From: Aminobacter carboxidus
Lineage (GTDB): Bacteria; Pseudomonadota; Alphaproteobacteria; Rhizobiales; Rhizobiaceae
Direction: 5' to 3'
Assembly: GCF_014863355.1 (NCBI RefSeq)
Contig: NZ_JACZEP010000019.1
Location: 1-64,000, forward strand
DNA: 64,000 bases
Shown here: piece by piece, positions 18,611-27,443 of the stretch
Layout of the letters: each line of letters begins with the position of its first letter
Numbering within the stretch: position 1 is the first letter of the stretch
Made by a program: the position numbers and the translations under genes
Notes under the pieces: model-generated
What the model saw: only the letters and a program-made list of their open reading frames with translations
What the model was told of the DNA's origin: nothing
Databases searched by the model: none

Positions 18611-19642
18611 CTAACGGCCTTCGAAGCCGGTGAGCACGCCGACGGCGTTGACGCCGATCTCGTCGACGGCATAGCCGCCCTCCATGACAAAAAGACTGGG
18701 CAGGCCGAGCCTGGCGATGCGGGCGCCGATCTTCGGATAGTCGGCGCTGGTCAGCTTGAAGTGGCTGATCGGGTCCTTCTCGAAGGTATCGACGCCGAGC
18801 GAGACGACGACGACATCGGGCGCATATGCCGCCAGTTTTTGGCAGGCGTCTTCCAGCGCCTCGTTCCACTTCTCCCACGCGGTGCCGAACGGCATCGGGT
18901 AGTTGAGGTTGAAGCCTTCGCCTTCGCCCGCGCCGTGCTCGTCGGCGTGGCCAAGGAAGAACGGATACTCGGTCATCGGGTCACCGTGCAGGTTGATGAC
19001 CTGAACGTCGGCGCGGGCGTAGAAGATTTCCTGCGTGCCGTTGCCATGGTGATAGTCGACGTCGAGGACGGCGACGCGCTTGGCGCCCTGGTCGCGGAAC
19101 CACTGGGCTGCGACGGCGGCATTGTTGATGAAGCAGTAGCCGCCCATGAAGGCAGCACCGGCATGGTGGCCCGGCGGTCTGCACAGCGCGAAAGCGGCGC
19201 GCTCGCCTGACTTGACGAGCTGGGCTGCGGTCAGCCCCACGTCATAGGACGACTTGATGGCGTCCCAGGTGCCCTTCACGAATGAAGCGCCGCCGTCGAA
19301 GGAGTAGTAACCGAGCTGCGCTTCAAGTGTCCCGGGGCGTACGTCTCCGCGCAAGCCGCGCGTCGGCCAGGCAAAGGGAATGGCCGAGCCGGTCTTGCCG
19401 GCGGCTTCCCACTGCGGCCAGACGGTCGGCAGGAAGTCGATGTAGTCGGCGGTGTGCACCCGCTTGGCGGCGGTGAGGTCATGGACCTCGGGCGCCAGGA
19501 TATCCCCCAGCTTCTGATTTTCGATCCGCGCCTTGATGATCTCGGCCCGCGAGGGTTTTTCGAAGCCGGGCACGATGGCGCCGGCGACAAGCTCCATCTG
19601 GCCGCTGTGGCCGGCATGGAGCGGCGAAAAGACTGTCTTCAT
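18611..19642 (-). CDS. aphA: acetylpolyamine amidohydrolase (histone-deacetylase fold)
   Basis: The family removes acetyl groups from acetylputrescine, acetylspermidine and similar amines. The 343-residue product (ATG 19642, AGGAAGGA five bases upstream) has the catalytic pair H159-H160 (RPPGHHAG), zinc ligands D196 and H198 (DVDYHHGNG) and D285 (GVDTFEKDP), and transition-state Tyr324 (EGGYA). Each is one residue offset from the numbering I recall for Mycoplana ramosa APAH, of nearly equal length. tetR lies 17 bases upstream, and a polyamine transporter is encoded across the divergent promoter. Confidence 0.88.
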   Translation of the reverse strand: MKTVFSPLHAGHSGQMELVAGAIVPGFEKPSRAEIIKARIENQKLGDILAPEVHDLTAAKRVHTADYIDFLPTVWPQWEAAGKTGSAIPFAWPTRGLRGDVRPGTLEAQLGYYSFDGGASFVKGTWDAIKSSYDVGLTAAQLVKSGERAAFALCRPPGHHAGAAFMGGYCFINNAAVAAQWFRDQGAKRVAVLDVDYHHGNGTQEIFYARADVQVINLHGDPMTEYPFFLGHADEHGAGEGEGFNLNYPMPFGTAWEKWNEALEDACQKLAAYAPDVVVVSLGVDTFEKDPISHFKLTSADYPKIGARIARLGLPSLFVMEGGYAVDEIGVNAVGVLTGFEGR

Positions 19643-19659
19643 GAAAATCCTTCCTGGTT

Positions 19660-20349
19660 CTAGTTGAGGTCGAGATAAGGGTCGACGAGGGCAAGCCACA
19701 TGGTCTTGACGTCGTCCTGGATGAGATCGAAGGCCTTGCGGTCGCGCTTGAGCCCGACGAGCCGGCAGACGTGGCCGACTTCCATCATCACCACGCCGAG
19801 CCGGCTGGCGATGGAGTCGTCAAGGTCTGGATTCACGTGCCGCAGCCAGGCGGCATAAAGCGCGATGATCTGGTCATCGTACTCGTTCTGGATAGGCCTA
19901 AGATCGGGGTTACCTGTTATGGCCTCGATGACGGGCATCAAGTTGGCGTTGTCGAGATAGAGCCTGGACGTGTCGACGAAGAGCTTGTCCACTTCCAGCT
20001 GGAACTCGTCGCGGTTGGTCGGGCGGGGTGCTGCTATACGCCTGGCGATCACTTCGGGGAAGGCCCCGAGCCAGCGACGGGCGAGATCGAGAAGAATGGC
20101 TTCCTTGTTGGGGAAGTACTGGTAGACCGAACCGACCGATAGGCCGGCGCGCTGCGCAATGGCAAGCGTGGTCGGTGTCTTGGTTCCCTGTTCCCGGGTC
20201 AGGATCAGGGCGGCATTGAGGATCCTGTCGACGACCTTGCTCGACCGTTCCTGTCGCGGCTGCTTGCGCGGGCTAAGCGCCGTCGTGGCCTTCTTTGTGA
20301 GACTGCGATTCACGGACTGAACTTCTCGCTCCCTGGGCGCCTGCATCAT
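19660..20349 (-). CDS. TetR-family transcriptional regulator
   Basis: The product has about 229 residues from ATG 20349. GGAGGA lies some ten bases upstream and falls inside the longer frame, which argues against the earlier ATG at 20379. The TetR helix-turn-helix lies near residues 45-85 (TPTTLAIAQRAGLSVGSVYQYFPNKEAILLDL). The C-terminal ligand domain is unassigned. It is co-transcribed with aphA and divergent from the amidohydrolase-pot operon, so it probably regulates both from the palindrome at 20399-20414. Confidence 0.88.
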   Translation of the reverse strand: MMQAPREREVQSVNRSLTKKATTALSPRKQPRQERSSKVVDRILNAALILTREQGTKTPTTLAIAQRAGLSVGSVYQYFPNKEAILLDLARRWLGAFPEVIARRIAAPRPTNRDEFQLEVDKLFVDTSRLYLDNANLMPVIEAITGNPDLRPIQNEYDDQIIALYAAWLRHVNPDLDDSIASRLGVVMMEVGHVCRLVGLKRDRKAFDLIQDDVKTMWLALVDPYLDLN

Positions 20350-20389
20350 ACACGACGGCGTCCTCCACAACGCCTCCAAGAATCCCGCA

Positions 20390-20395
20390 TTGACA
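20390..20395 (+). promoter_or_regulatory. candidate -35 element
   Basis: A consensus TTGACA lies in the tetR/amidohydrolase intergenic region, just before the palindrome at 20399-20414. A -10 at 17 bases spacing would read GCATTT, which is poor, so the exact promoter is uncertain. Confidence 0.35.
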
Positions 20396-20398
20396 AAC

Positions 20399-20414
20399 GC
20401 GAATAATTAGTCGC
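20399..20414. promoter_or_regulatory. candidate TetR operator palindrome
   Basis: GCGAATAATTAGTCGC is a 16-bp palindrome with a single mismatched pair (GCGA-x-TAATTA-x-TCGC). It lies 3 bases after a TTGACA hexamer in the gap between tetR and the divergent amidohydrolase gene. Size, symmetry and position suit a TetR dimer site that would repress both directions. Confidence 0.6.
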
Positions 20415-20569
20415 ATTTTTTCAGAGTGCTGTCTTTAGGGAAACTTAGGGGAATTCCTGGGGCAGCGTACCGGCCCAGCCTTCCAGTCTGGTTGCGACAC
20501 TCCGTGGAAAATGGGGGGCAGCCGATGCAGGTTTGAGCGGTCTCAGTCAGTCAAGAGCGCGGAGTCGCG

Positions 20570-22246
20570 ATGTCTGTCCAAACGGTTCGCAATGCCGATC
20601 TGATCGTCATCAACGGCCGCGTATTGACCATGGACCAGACCCGTCCGACCGCGGAAGCAGTGGCGATCACCGATGGCCTGATCACCGCAGTCGACGACAA
20701 GACAACAATCGAAGCACTGCGCGGACCCGACACGAAGGTCATCGATGCCCGCGGCGGCTCGGTGGTTCCGGGCTTCATCGAAGCACACATGCATCTGTTT
20801 TCGGGTGCCGCGGAACTTGCGCACCTGCAGCTTTCCGGCATCCATGGCTTCGATGCCTTGCGCGAGGCGGTGCTGGCTTATGCGGCTGCCTATCCGAACC
20901 AGCGCATGCTGGTCGCCCAGGGGGCTGACTACACCATCCTGGGCAGCGAACGCGTGACGCGGCATCACCTCGACGCCATCCTGCCCGACCGGGCATTCCT
21001 GATGGCTGCGCCCGACCATCACACCTATTGGGCAAATACCAGGGCGCTCGAGATGGCCGATGTGTTGCGCGGGCGCGAATTGACGCCCGGCAACGAGATC
21101 GTCATGGGCGCCGACGGCCTAGCCGAGGGCGAATTGCGTGAGAACGAGGCGTTCAACCCGGTGCTCAAGCTTGCGGGTGAGGAGCGGGTGCGGCTCGGAC
21201 TGTCTACCGGCGGCGAGCCCGATCCGATGCCAAGTACGGAGGAGCGCGCCGGCGACCGCGCCATCATGCGCCGCGGCCTCGACTGGTGCGCGCGCCACGG
21301 CATCACCTCTATCCAGAACATGGACGGCAATTTCTACCAACTGGAACTTCTCTCGGAGGTCGAGGCCGAGGGCGACCTGATCTGCCGGGTGAAGATCCCG
21401 TTCCACTACAAGAACTTCATGACACCAGACATGCTGGACAAGGCGTCCACCATGGCCGAGCGCTATGACAGCGAGTGGCTGTCGTCGCGTATGGTCAAGC
21501 TGTTCTACGACGGCGTGCTGGACTCCTGGACGGCTGTCATGATCGAGCCTTATGCCGATCGTCCGGACTGGGTCGGCGAGCCGCTGTTTTCGGCCGAGGA
21601 ATTCAAGCGCATCGCTATCGAGATCGACCGGCGCGGCCTGCAGATCGCCGTGCATTCGATTGGCGACGGCGCCACACGTGCCGTGCTCGACGGTTACGAA
21701 GCGGCCGCGAAGGCCAACGGCAAGCGCGACAGCCGCCACCGCGTCGAGCATGTCGAACTGACCACCGCCGCTGACATCGAGCGCTTCGTCGATCTTGGCG
21801 TGATTGCCTCGATGCAGCCTCCGCATCCGCCGGGCGCGATGAGCTTTCCGCTGGAGCCGACGGTGTCGCGCATCGGCCGCGCGCGCTGGCCTTATGCCTA
21901 TCCGACCCGGACGCTGATCGAGGCCGGCGCGCATGTGGTGTTCGCTTCCGATTGGCCGGTGGCGCCGATCGATCCGATCGAGGGCATGCAAGCGGCGATG
22001 CTGCGCAGGCCGTGGGCGCACGACATGCCCGACCAGAGCGTTTCGCTGCACCAGGCGCTATCCGGTTACACCGTCGAGGGCGCCTATGCCGAGTTCATGG
22101 AAGATCGGAAGGGCCGGCTGAAGCCAGGCTATTTCGGCGATCTTGTCGTGCTCTCTGCCGACATGGAAGCAACAGATCCGGCGCTCCTGCACGAGGTGCG
22201 GCCGGTGACGACGATCTGCGGGGGACGGGTGACCTACCAGGCGTGA
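20570..22246 (+). CDS. YtcJ-like metal-dependent amidohydrolase
   Basis: The 558-residue product belongs to the amidohydrolase superfamily (Amidohydro_3, YtcJ type). It has the N-terminal DLIVINGRVLTMDQTRPTAEA strand and metal-binding H73-M-H75 in GFIEAHMHLFSG. Later histidines occur in the HSIGDGATRAVLDGYE and HRVEHVELT blocks, and a C-terminal Asp in FASDWPVAPIDP. These proteins hydrolyse amide or carbamate bonds; the substrate here is unknown. It is followed by the polyamine transporter operon, so an N-acyl amine is a reasonable guess. GGAG lies five bases before the ATG. Confidence 0.85.
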   Translation: MSVQTVRNADLIVINGRVLTMDQTRPTAEAVAITDGLITAVDDKTTIEALRGPDTKVIDARGGSVVPGFIEAHMHLFSGAAELAHLQLSGIHGFDALREAVLAYAAAYPNQRMLVAQGADYTILGSERVTRHHLDAILPDRAFLMAAPDHHTYWANTRALEMADVLRGRELTPGNEIVMGADGLAEGELRENEAFNPVLKLAGEERVRLGLSTGGEPDPMPSTEERAGDRAIMRRGLDWCARHGITSIQNMDGNFYQLELLSEVEAEGDLICRVKIPFHYKNFMTPDMLDKASTMAERYDSEWLSSRMVKLFYDGVLDSWTAVMIEPYADRPDWVGEPLFSAEEFKRIAIEIDRRGLQIAVHSIGDGATRAVLDGYEAAAKANGKRDSRHRVEHVELTTAADIERFVDLGVIASMQPPHPPGAMSFPLEPTVSRIGRARWPYAYPTRTLIEAGAHVVFASDWPVAPIDPIEGMQAAMLRRPWAHDMPDQSVSLHQALSGYTVEGAYAEFMEDRKGRLKPGYFGDLVVLSADMEATDPALLHEVRPVTTICGGRVTYQA

Positions 22247-22371
22247 GCCGCATGGCAAGCACCTGGCAACGAGACTGCGAGCCGTTGTTGCCAAGCCTGA
22301 CGGCCTATGGTGACAATTGAACGGGGAAAAAAGTTCCACCGTGAAGGTGGGCGAAACAATGGGGCGTTTGC

Positions 22372-23466
22372 GTGCCGGACACACCGGGTAAGAATGCGAT
22401 CGAGGTTCGCGGGGTTAGAAAAGTGTTCGGGACGGGAGAGGCGCAGGTCGCGGCGCTTGACACCGTTTCAGTGTCGATCAGGGAAAACGAGTTCTTCACG
22501 CTGCTTGGACCTTCCGGCTGCGGCAAGACCACGCTTCTGCGCCTGATCGCCGGTTTCGACTTCCCGTCGGAAGGTGAGATCCTGCTTTATGGCAGCGATA
22601 TCGCACCGCTGCCGCCGTTCAAGCGGCCGGTCAACACGGTGTTCCAGTCCTACGCCTTGTTCCCGCACATGACCGTGGCCGAGAATATCGGCTTCGGGCT
22701 CGAGATGCTGGGCAAGCCGCGTGCCGAGATCGACGCCCGCGTCGCCGAGATGCTGAAGCTGGTGCGCATGGAAAAGCTTGCCAAGCGCCGCACCAGCCAG
22801 ATCTCGGGCGGCCAGCAGCAGCGCGTAGCACTCGCCCGCGCACTTGCGCCGCAGCCCAAGGTGCTGCTGCTCGACGAGCCGCTGTCGGCACTCGACTACA
22901 AGCTGCGCAAGGAAATGCAGATCGAGCTCAAGCGGCTGCAGCATGAGACCGGCATCACCTTCATCTTCGTCACCCACGACCAGGAAGAGGCGCTGACCAT
23001 GTCGGACCGCATCGCGGTGATGTCGTCGGGCAAGATCCTGCAGGTTGGATCGGCGCGCGAGATCTACGACCGGCCGGCGGTTCGTTTCGTCGCTGACTTC
23101 ATCGGCGAAACGAACTTCCTCGACGCCAGTATCGACAGCATCGATGGCGGCAAGGCCAAGGTGACGCTGAAGTCGGGCGCGACGATTTCGGCGACCGTGG
23201 CCGACGGCTTCAAGCCCGACGGCGACGCCACCGTCGTCATCCGGCCCGAGCACGCCAAGGCGGTGAAGGGCACGGGCGACATCTCCGGCGTGGTCGAAAA
23301 CGTCGTCTATTTCGGCACCGACACGCATGTTCATGTCAGGCTGGACGACGGCGAGACCTTCACCGTGCGCCAGCAGAACACGCGCGGCGCCATGATGGAG
23401 TTTGAGCGCGGCGAGCGCGTCGGCATCGTCATCGGGGACGATGCGGCCCAGATCCTGAAGGACTGA
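22372..23466 (+). CDS. potA: spermidine/putrescine ABC transporter ATPase PotA
   Basis: The 364-residue product has Walker [10 protein letters not shown] (Lys52), signature SGGQQQR at about 145-151, Walker B VLLLDEP at about 164-170, and a C-terminal TOBE domain ([20 protein letters not shown]). The [19 protein letters not shown] block is characteristic of PotA/PotG. It starts with GTG; GGGG lies about seven bases upstream. The stop is 3 bases before potB. Confidence 0.92.
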   Translation: MPDTPGKNAIEVRGVRKVFGTGEAQVAALDTVSVSIRENEFFTLLGPSGCGKTTLLRLIAGFDFPSEGEILLYGSDIAPLPPFKRPVNTVFQSYALFPHMTVAENIGFGLEMLGKPRAEIDARVAEMLKLVRMEKLAKRRTSQISGGQQQRVALARALAPQPKVLLLDEPLSALDYKLRKEMQIELKRLQHETGITFIFVTHDQEEALTMSDRIAVMSSGKILQVGSAREIYDRPAVRFVADFIGETNFLDASIDSIDGGKAKVTLKSGATISATVADGFKPDGDATVVIRPEHAKAVKGTGDISGVVENVVYFGTDTHVHVRLDDGETFTVRQQNTRGAMMEFERGERVGIVIGDDAAQILKD

Positions 23467-23469
23467 GCC

Positions 23470-24390
23470 ATGGCAACCGCAGCCGAAATCGAAAAACAGG
23501 CAGAGGCGCGGGAGGTCAGGAACCGCTGGTTTCTCTCGGCGCCGGCGCTGATCATCATCCTTCTGGCCGCATCAGGCCCGCTTTTGATCGTGCTTTTCTA
23601 TTCGTTCCTGACGCCCGGGCCCTATGGCGACGTCGTCTGGAAATTCTCGACCGAAGGCTGGGTCTCGGTCTTCCTCGAACGCGACATCTTCGACGACACG
23701 CTGTCGTTTGCCAGTGCCCATCTCACCATCTTCTGGCGGTCGCTGAAGCTCGCCCTCATGGCGACGGTGGCGACGCTGGTCTTCGGCTTTCCGACCGCCT
23801 ATTTCATCGCCACGCGGCCGGAGCGGACGCGTGACATCTGGCTGTTCTTGATCACCATCCCGTTCTGGACCAACCTTCTGATCCGCACCTTTGCCGTGCT
23901 GCAGGTGATCCGCAACGAAGGCCTCATCAACACGGCGCTGATCAATCTCGGCATCATCGATCAGCCGATCCAGATGCTCTACACCGACTTCGCCATCATG
24001 GTGGGCATGGTCTATGTCTATCTGCCGCTGATGGTGCTGCCGCTCTATGCCAGCATGGAAAAACTGGACTTCCGCCTCGTCGAGGCAGGCTACGACCTCT
24101 ATGCCACACGCTGGCAGGTGCTGAAGCGGATCATCTTTCCCCTGGTCAGGCCCGGCGTCGTCGCCGGATCGATCCTGGTGTTCATCCCGGCCATCGGCGC
24201 CTATGTCACGCCAAGCGTCCTGGGCGGCGGCAAGAACATGATGTTTGCCAACCTGATCGAACTGCAGTTCGGGCAAGGGCGCAACTGGCCGCTCGGGGCA
24301 GCCCTTTCGATCACCGTGATGGCGATCGTCATGGTGGCGCTGCTGGTCTATGTCCGCAACACCTCGGGCTCGGAGGTGCGTCATGGCTAA
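23470..24390 (+). CDS. potB: polyamine ABC transporter permease PotB
   Basis: The 306-residue inner-membrane permease has six hydrophobic segments. The binding-protein-dependent transport signature lies near residues 200-225 (LDFRLVEAGYDLYATRWQVL with EAG). SVLGGGKNMMFANLIELQFG is typical of PotB/PotH. It overlaps potC by 8 bases. Confidence 0.92.
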   Translation: MATAAEIEKQAEAREVRNRWFLSAPALIIILLAASGPLLIVLFYSFLTPGPYGDVVWKFSTEGWVSVFLERDIFDDTLSFASAHLTIFWRSLKLALMATVATLVFGFPTAYFIATRPERTRDIWLFLITIPFWTNLLIRTFAVLQVIRNEGLINTALINLGIIDQPIQMLYTDFAIMVGMVYVYLPLMVLPLYASMEKLDFRLVEAGYDLYATRWQVLKRIIFPLVRPGVVAGSILVFIPAIGAYVTPSVLGGGKNMMFANLIELQFGQGRNWPLGAALSITVMAIVMVALLVYVRNTSGSEVRHG

Positions 24391-25183
24391 GCGCTTTTCG
24401 ATCAAGCAGCAGACCGGTTTCACGACGATCGCCTTCGCCTGCTTCTTCCTGCTTTACCTGCCGATCGCCGTGCTGGTGATCTATGCCTTCAACGAGTCGA
24501 GTTCGGTCTCCGATTGGGGCGGTTTCTCGCTACGCTGGTTTGCTGCTGCCTGGTCCAACCAGCAGGTCGTCGACGCTTCCTGGCGGTCGCTGAAGATCGC
24601 CTCTTCGGCGGCCATCATCGCGACGATTGCGGCGACGATGGCGGCGCTGGCGACGACCCGCACGCGGGCTTATCGCGGGCTGACGTTCAAATACGCCTTC
24701 ATCAACCAGCCGTTGATGGTGCCCGAGATCGTCACCGGCGTGGCGCTGCTGATCTTTTTCGCCCAGATCAAGATCAGCAGCGGCTACACCGGCCTCGGCT
24801 ACCTGATCGCTGCGCATACGGCGTTCTGTATCCCCTTCGCCTATCTGCCGATCCGGGCGCGGCTCGAGAACATGGACCTGACGCTCGAACGCGCCGCGGC
24901 CGATCTCTACGCCACGCCATGGAAGGCGTTCCGCCGGGTGACGTTGCCGCTTTTGTGGCCGGGCATCATCGCCGGGCTGATGCTGGCCTTCGTCATCTCG
25001 CTCGACGACGTGGTCATCACCGAATTCGTCAAGTCGGGCGGGCAGGACACGCTGCCCACCTACATGCTGGGGCAGATCCGCCGCGGCATCACGCCGGAGG
25101 TCAATGCGATATCGACCGTCTTCCTGCTCTTGTCGGTCGTCATCGTCACGCTGTTCTTCTTCATGAGCAGGAAACGGGATTAA
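24383..25183 (+). CDS. potC: polyamine ABC transporter permease PotC
   Basis: This is the 266-residue second permease. I start at ATG 24383 (MAKRFSIKQQTG), which has GGAGG six bases upstream inside the end of potB. Six transmembrane segments are visible. The EAA-type loop reads LTLERAAADLYATPWKAFRR and the C-terminal region has FVISLDDVVITEFVKSGGQD, a PotC/PotI hallmark. Confidence 0.92.
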   Translation: MAKRFSIKQQTGFTTIAFACFFLLYLPIAVLVIYAFNESSSVSDWGGFSLRWFAAAWSNQQVVDASWRSLKIASSAAIIATIAATMAALATTRTRAYRGLTFKYAFINQPLMVPEIVTGVALLIFFAQIKISSGYTGLGYLIAAHTAFCIPFAYLPIRARLENMDLTLERAAADLYATPWKAFRRVTLPLLWPGIIAGLMLAFVISLDDVVITEFVKSGGQDTLPTYMLGQIRRGITPEVNAISTVFLLLSVVIVTLFFFMSRKRD

Positions 25184-25200
25184 TCAACGGGAGTGAGATG

Positions 25201-26235
25201 ATGAACCTGAAATCCATGTCGATGGCAGCCGGCGTTGCGCTGCTGGCATCGACCAGCCTCGCCTCGGCTGAAGGCGCGCTGAACATCTACAACTGGGGCA
25301 ACTACATCAGCCCCGACATGATCAAGAAGTTCGAGGAGAAATACAGCGTCAAGGTCACCGTGACCGACTACGACTCGAACGACACCGCACTCGCCAAGGT
25401 GCGCCAGGGCGGTACCGGCTTCGACGTCGCCATGCCGTCGCAGACCTATGTGCCGATCTGGATCCAGGAAGGGCTCATCCTCGAGACCAATCCCGGCGGC
25501 ATGGAGAACTTCAAGAACGTGGCGCCCGAATGGGCCAACCCGGCCTTCGATCCGGGCCGCAAGTATACCGTGCCGTGGGCCTGGGGCACCGTCGGCGTGG
25601 TAGTCAACACCGACGTCTACAAGGGCGACATCAACACCTGGAAGATCGTCTTCGACACGCCTGAGGAGCTGAAGGGCAAGGTCAACGTCGTCCCCGAGAT
25701 GAACGACGTCATGCACGCCGCGATCAAGTATGTCGGCGGCGAGCAGTGCACCGGCGACAAGGAAGTGCTGAAGAAGGTGCGCGACGTGCTCGTCGCCGCC
25801 AAGCCGAACTGGATCGCCATGGAATACAACACCATCGAGAAGATGGGCGCCGGCGACTTCAAGGCAACCAGCGACTGGAACGGCTCGGCACTGCGCCAGC
25901 GGCTGAAGACCCCGGCCATCCACTACGGCTATCCGGTCGAGGGCTTCCAGTACTGGTCCGACAACGTCGTGGTGCTCAAGGAAGCCAAGAACGTCGACAA
26001 CGCCAAGCTGTTCCAGAACTTTATGATGGATCCGGAAAACGCGGCGATGAACTCGGCCTTCCACCGCTACGCCAACGGCATCGCCGGCTCGGAGAAGTTC
26101 ATGCCGGCCGACATGACCACGGCACCGGAGGTCATCGTGCCGGAGGAGTTCAAGAAGAACGGCGAGATCCTGCAGACCTGCGCGCCTGAAGTGACGGCGC
26201 TCTACACCAAGATCTGGACCGAACTGCAGAAGTAA
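25201..26235 (+). CDS. potD: polyamine-binding periplasmic protein PotD, first copy
   Basis: The 344-residue extracellular solute-binding protein has a signal peptide ending near SLASA. The mature start GALNIYNWGNYISPDMIKKF is typical of PotD/PotF. Acidic and aromatic residues of the binding cleft include TDYDSNDTALAKVRQG and PWAWGTVGV. Two ATGs lie side by side (25198 and 25201); GGGAG gives seven bases of spacing to the second. A closely related gene follows directly. Confidence 0.9.
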   Translation: MNLKSMSMAAGVALLASTSLASAEGALNIYNWGNYISPDMIKKFEEKYSVKVTVTDYDSNDTALAKVRQGGTGFDVAMPSQTYVPIWIQEGLILETNPGGMENFKNVAPEWANPAFDPGRKYTVPWAWGTVGVVVNTDVYKGDINTWKIVFDTPEELKGKVNVVPEMNDVMHAAIKYVGGEQCTGDKEVLKKVRDVLVAAKPNWIAMEYNTIEKMGAGDFKATSDWNGSALRQRLKTPAIHYGYPVEGFQYWSDNVVVLKEAKNVDNAKLFQNFMMDPENAAMNSAFHRYANGIAGSEKFMPADMTTAPEVIVPEEFKKNGEILQTCAPEVTALYTKIWTELQK

Positions 26236-26255
26236 GTTCTGCGCGGACAATGCAG

Positions 26256-26281
26256 CCGGGGTCGACGAAAATCGATCCCGG
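26256..26281 (+). terminator. hairpin between the two potD copies
   Basis: CCGGGGTCGA (26256-26265) pairs with TCGATCCCGG (26272-26281) around a CGAAAA loop, with one G-U pair. There is no U-run. It may set the relative mRNA levels of the two binding-protein genes rather than end transcription. Confidence 0.5.
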
Positions 26282-26342
26282 TTGTCACCCACTTCTTATC
26301 TGCCGCTGGCAGAAGAAATCATATCAATGAAAGGACATTGCC

Positions 26343-27377
26343 ATGAACCCGAGATTGTCCGCGGCCACCGCCGTCCTGGCGCTGCTGGCTGCAACTGGCT
26401 TCGCCCGCGCCGAAGGCCAGCTCAACATCTACAACTGGGGCAACTACACCAATCCCGAAATGATCAAGAAGTTCGAGGACAAATACAAGGTCAAGGTGAC
26501 GATCACCGACTACGACTCGAACGACACGGCACTCGCCAAGGTGCGTCAGGGCGGCAGCGGTTTCGACATTGCCGTTCCCTCCCAGACGCACCTGCCGATC
26601 TGGATCAAGGAGGGACTGCTGCTCGAGACCAATCCGGGCGGCATGGAGAACTTCAAAAACGTGTCGCCCGACTGGGCCAATCCCGAGTTCGACCCCGGCC
26701 GCAAATTTTCGGTGCCGTGGGCCTGGGGTACCGTCGGCACGGTGGTCAACACCAGCACCTACAAGGGCGACATCAACACCTGGAAGATCATCTTCGAGAC
26801 GCCTGACGAGCTGAAGGGCAAGGTCAATGTCGTCCCCGAGATGAAGGACGTTGTGACAGCGGCGATCCGCTATGTCGGCGGCGAACAGTGCACGGCCGAC
26901 AAGGAGGTGCTGAAGAAGGCGCGCGACCTGCTGGTGGCGGCCAAGCCCAACTGGGTGGCCATGGAATATGGCGCCATCGACAAGATGAAGGCAGGTGACT
27001 TCCAGGCCTCGACAACCTGGAATGGGGCCGCGCTGCGCATCCGACTGGCACGTCCTGACGTGAACTTCGGTTATCCGAAGGAAGGCTTCACCTACTGGAG
27101 CGACAATGTCGTGGTGCTGAAGGACGCCAAGAACGTCGAGAACGCCAAGCTGTTCCAGAACTTCATCATGGATCCCGAGATCGCGGCCGGGCTTTCGACC
27201 TTTCACCGCTATGCCAACGGCATCGCCGGCTCGGAAAAGTTCATGCCGGCCGAGATGAAGGATGCACCCGAGATCGTCATTCCGGAGGCCAGCAAGGCGC
27301 ATGGTACGATGGCCATGATGTGCCCGCCGGAGGTCGATGCGATCTATACCAAGATCTGGACCGACCTGCAGAAGTGA
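26343..27377 (+). CDS. potD: polyamine-binding periplasmic protein PotD, second copy
   Basis: The 344-residue product is the same length as the first copy and clearly paralogous. Shared blocks include LNIYNWGNY, DYDSNDTALAKVRQGG, NPGGMENFKNV, PWAWGTVG and RYANGIAGSEKFMPA. It has its own signal peptide (ending FARA) and ribosome site (AAGGA). The copies differ most in the regions KEVLKK...NWVAMEYGAIDKMKAGD and the C-terminus, where EASKAHGTMAMMCPPEV replaces EEFKKNGEILQTCAPEV. This suggests a second substrate range served by one PotABC. Confidence 0.9.
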   Translation: MNPRLSAATAVLALLAATGFARAEGQLNIYNWGNYTNPEMIKKFEDKYKVKVTITDYDSNDTALAKVRQGGSGFDIAVPSQTHLPIWIKEGLLLETNPGGMENFKNVSPDWANPEFDPGRKFSVPWAWGTVGTVVNTSTYKGDINTWKIIFETPDELKGKVNVVPEMKDVVTAAIRYVGGEQCTADKEVLKKARDLLVAAKPNWVAMEYGAIDKMKAGDFQASTTWNGAALRIRLARPDVNFGYPKEGFTYWSDNVVVLKDAKNVENAKLFQNFIMDPEIAAGLSTFHRYANGIAGSEKFMPAEMKDAPEIVIPEASKAHGTMAMMCPPEVDAIYTKIWTDLQK

Positions 27378-27389
27378 ACGTTCGACAGC

Positions 27390-27415
27390 GGGGTTCGGCG
27401 TCCGCGCCTGACCCC
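27390..27415 (+). terminator. hairpin after the second potD
   Basis: GGGGT...GGCG, loop TCC, CGCC...ACCCC (27390-27415) forms an interrupted GC-rich stem 12 bases after the potD stop. It lacks a U-run. It may separate the transporter genes from the hydrolase genes. Confidence 0.45.
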
Positions 27416-27443
27416 ATGCTCGCCTAAAGCGTGAGGTGATGCG

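Noticed and set aside
24514-25200. In-frame extension of the first potD back to 24514
   Set aside because: It overlaps potC in another frame. A proper ribosome site and signal peptide start at 25198-25201.
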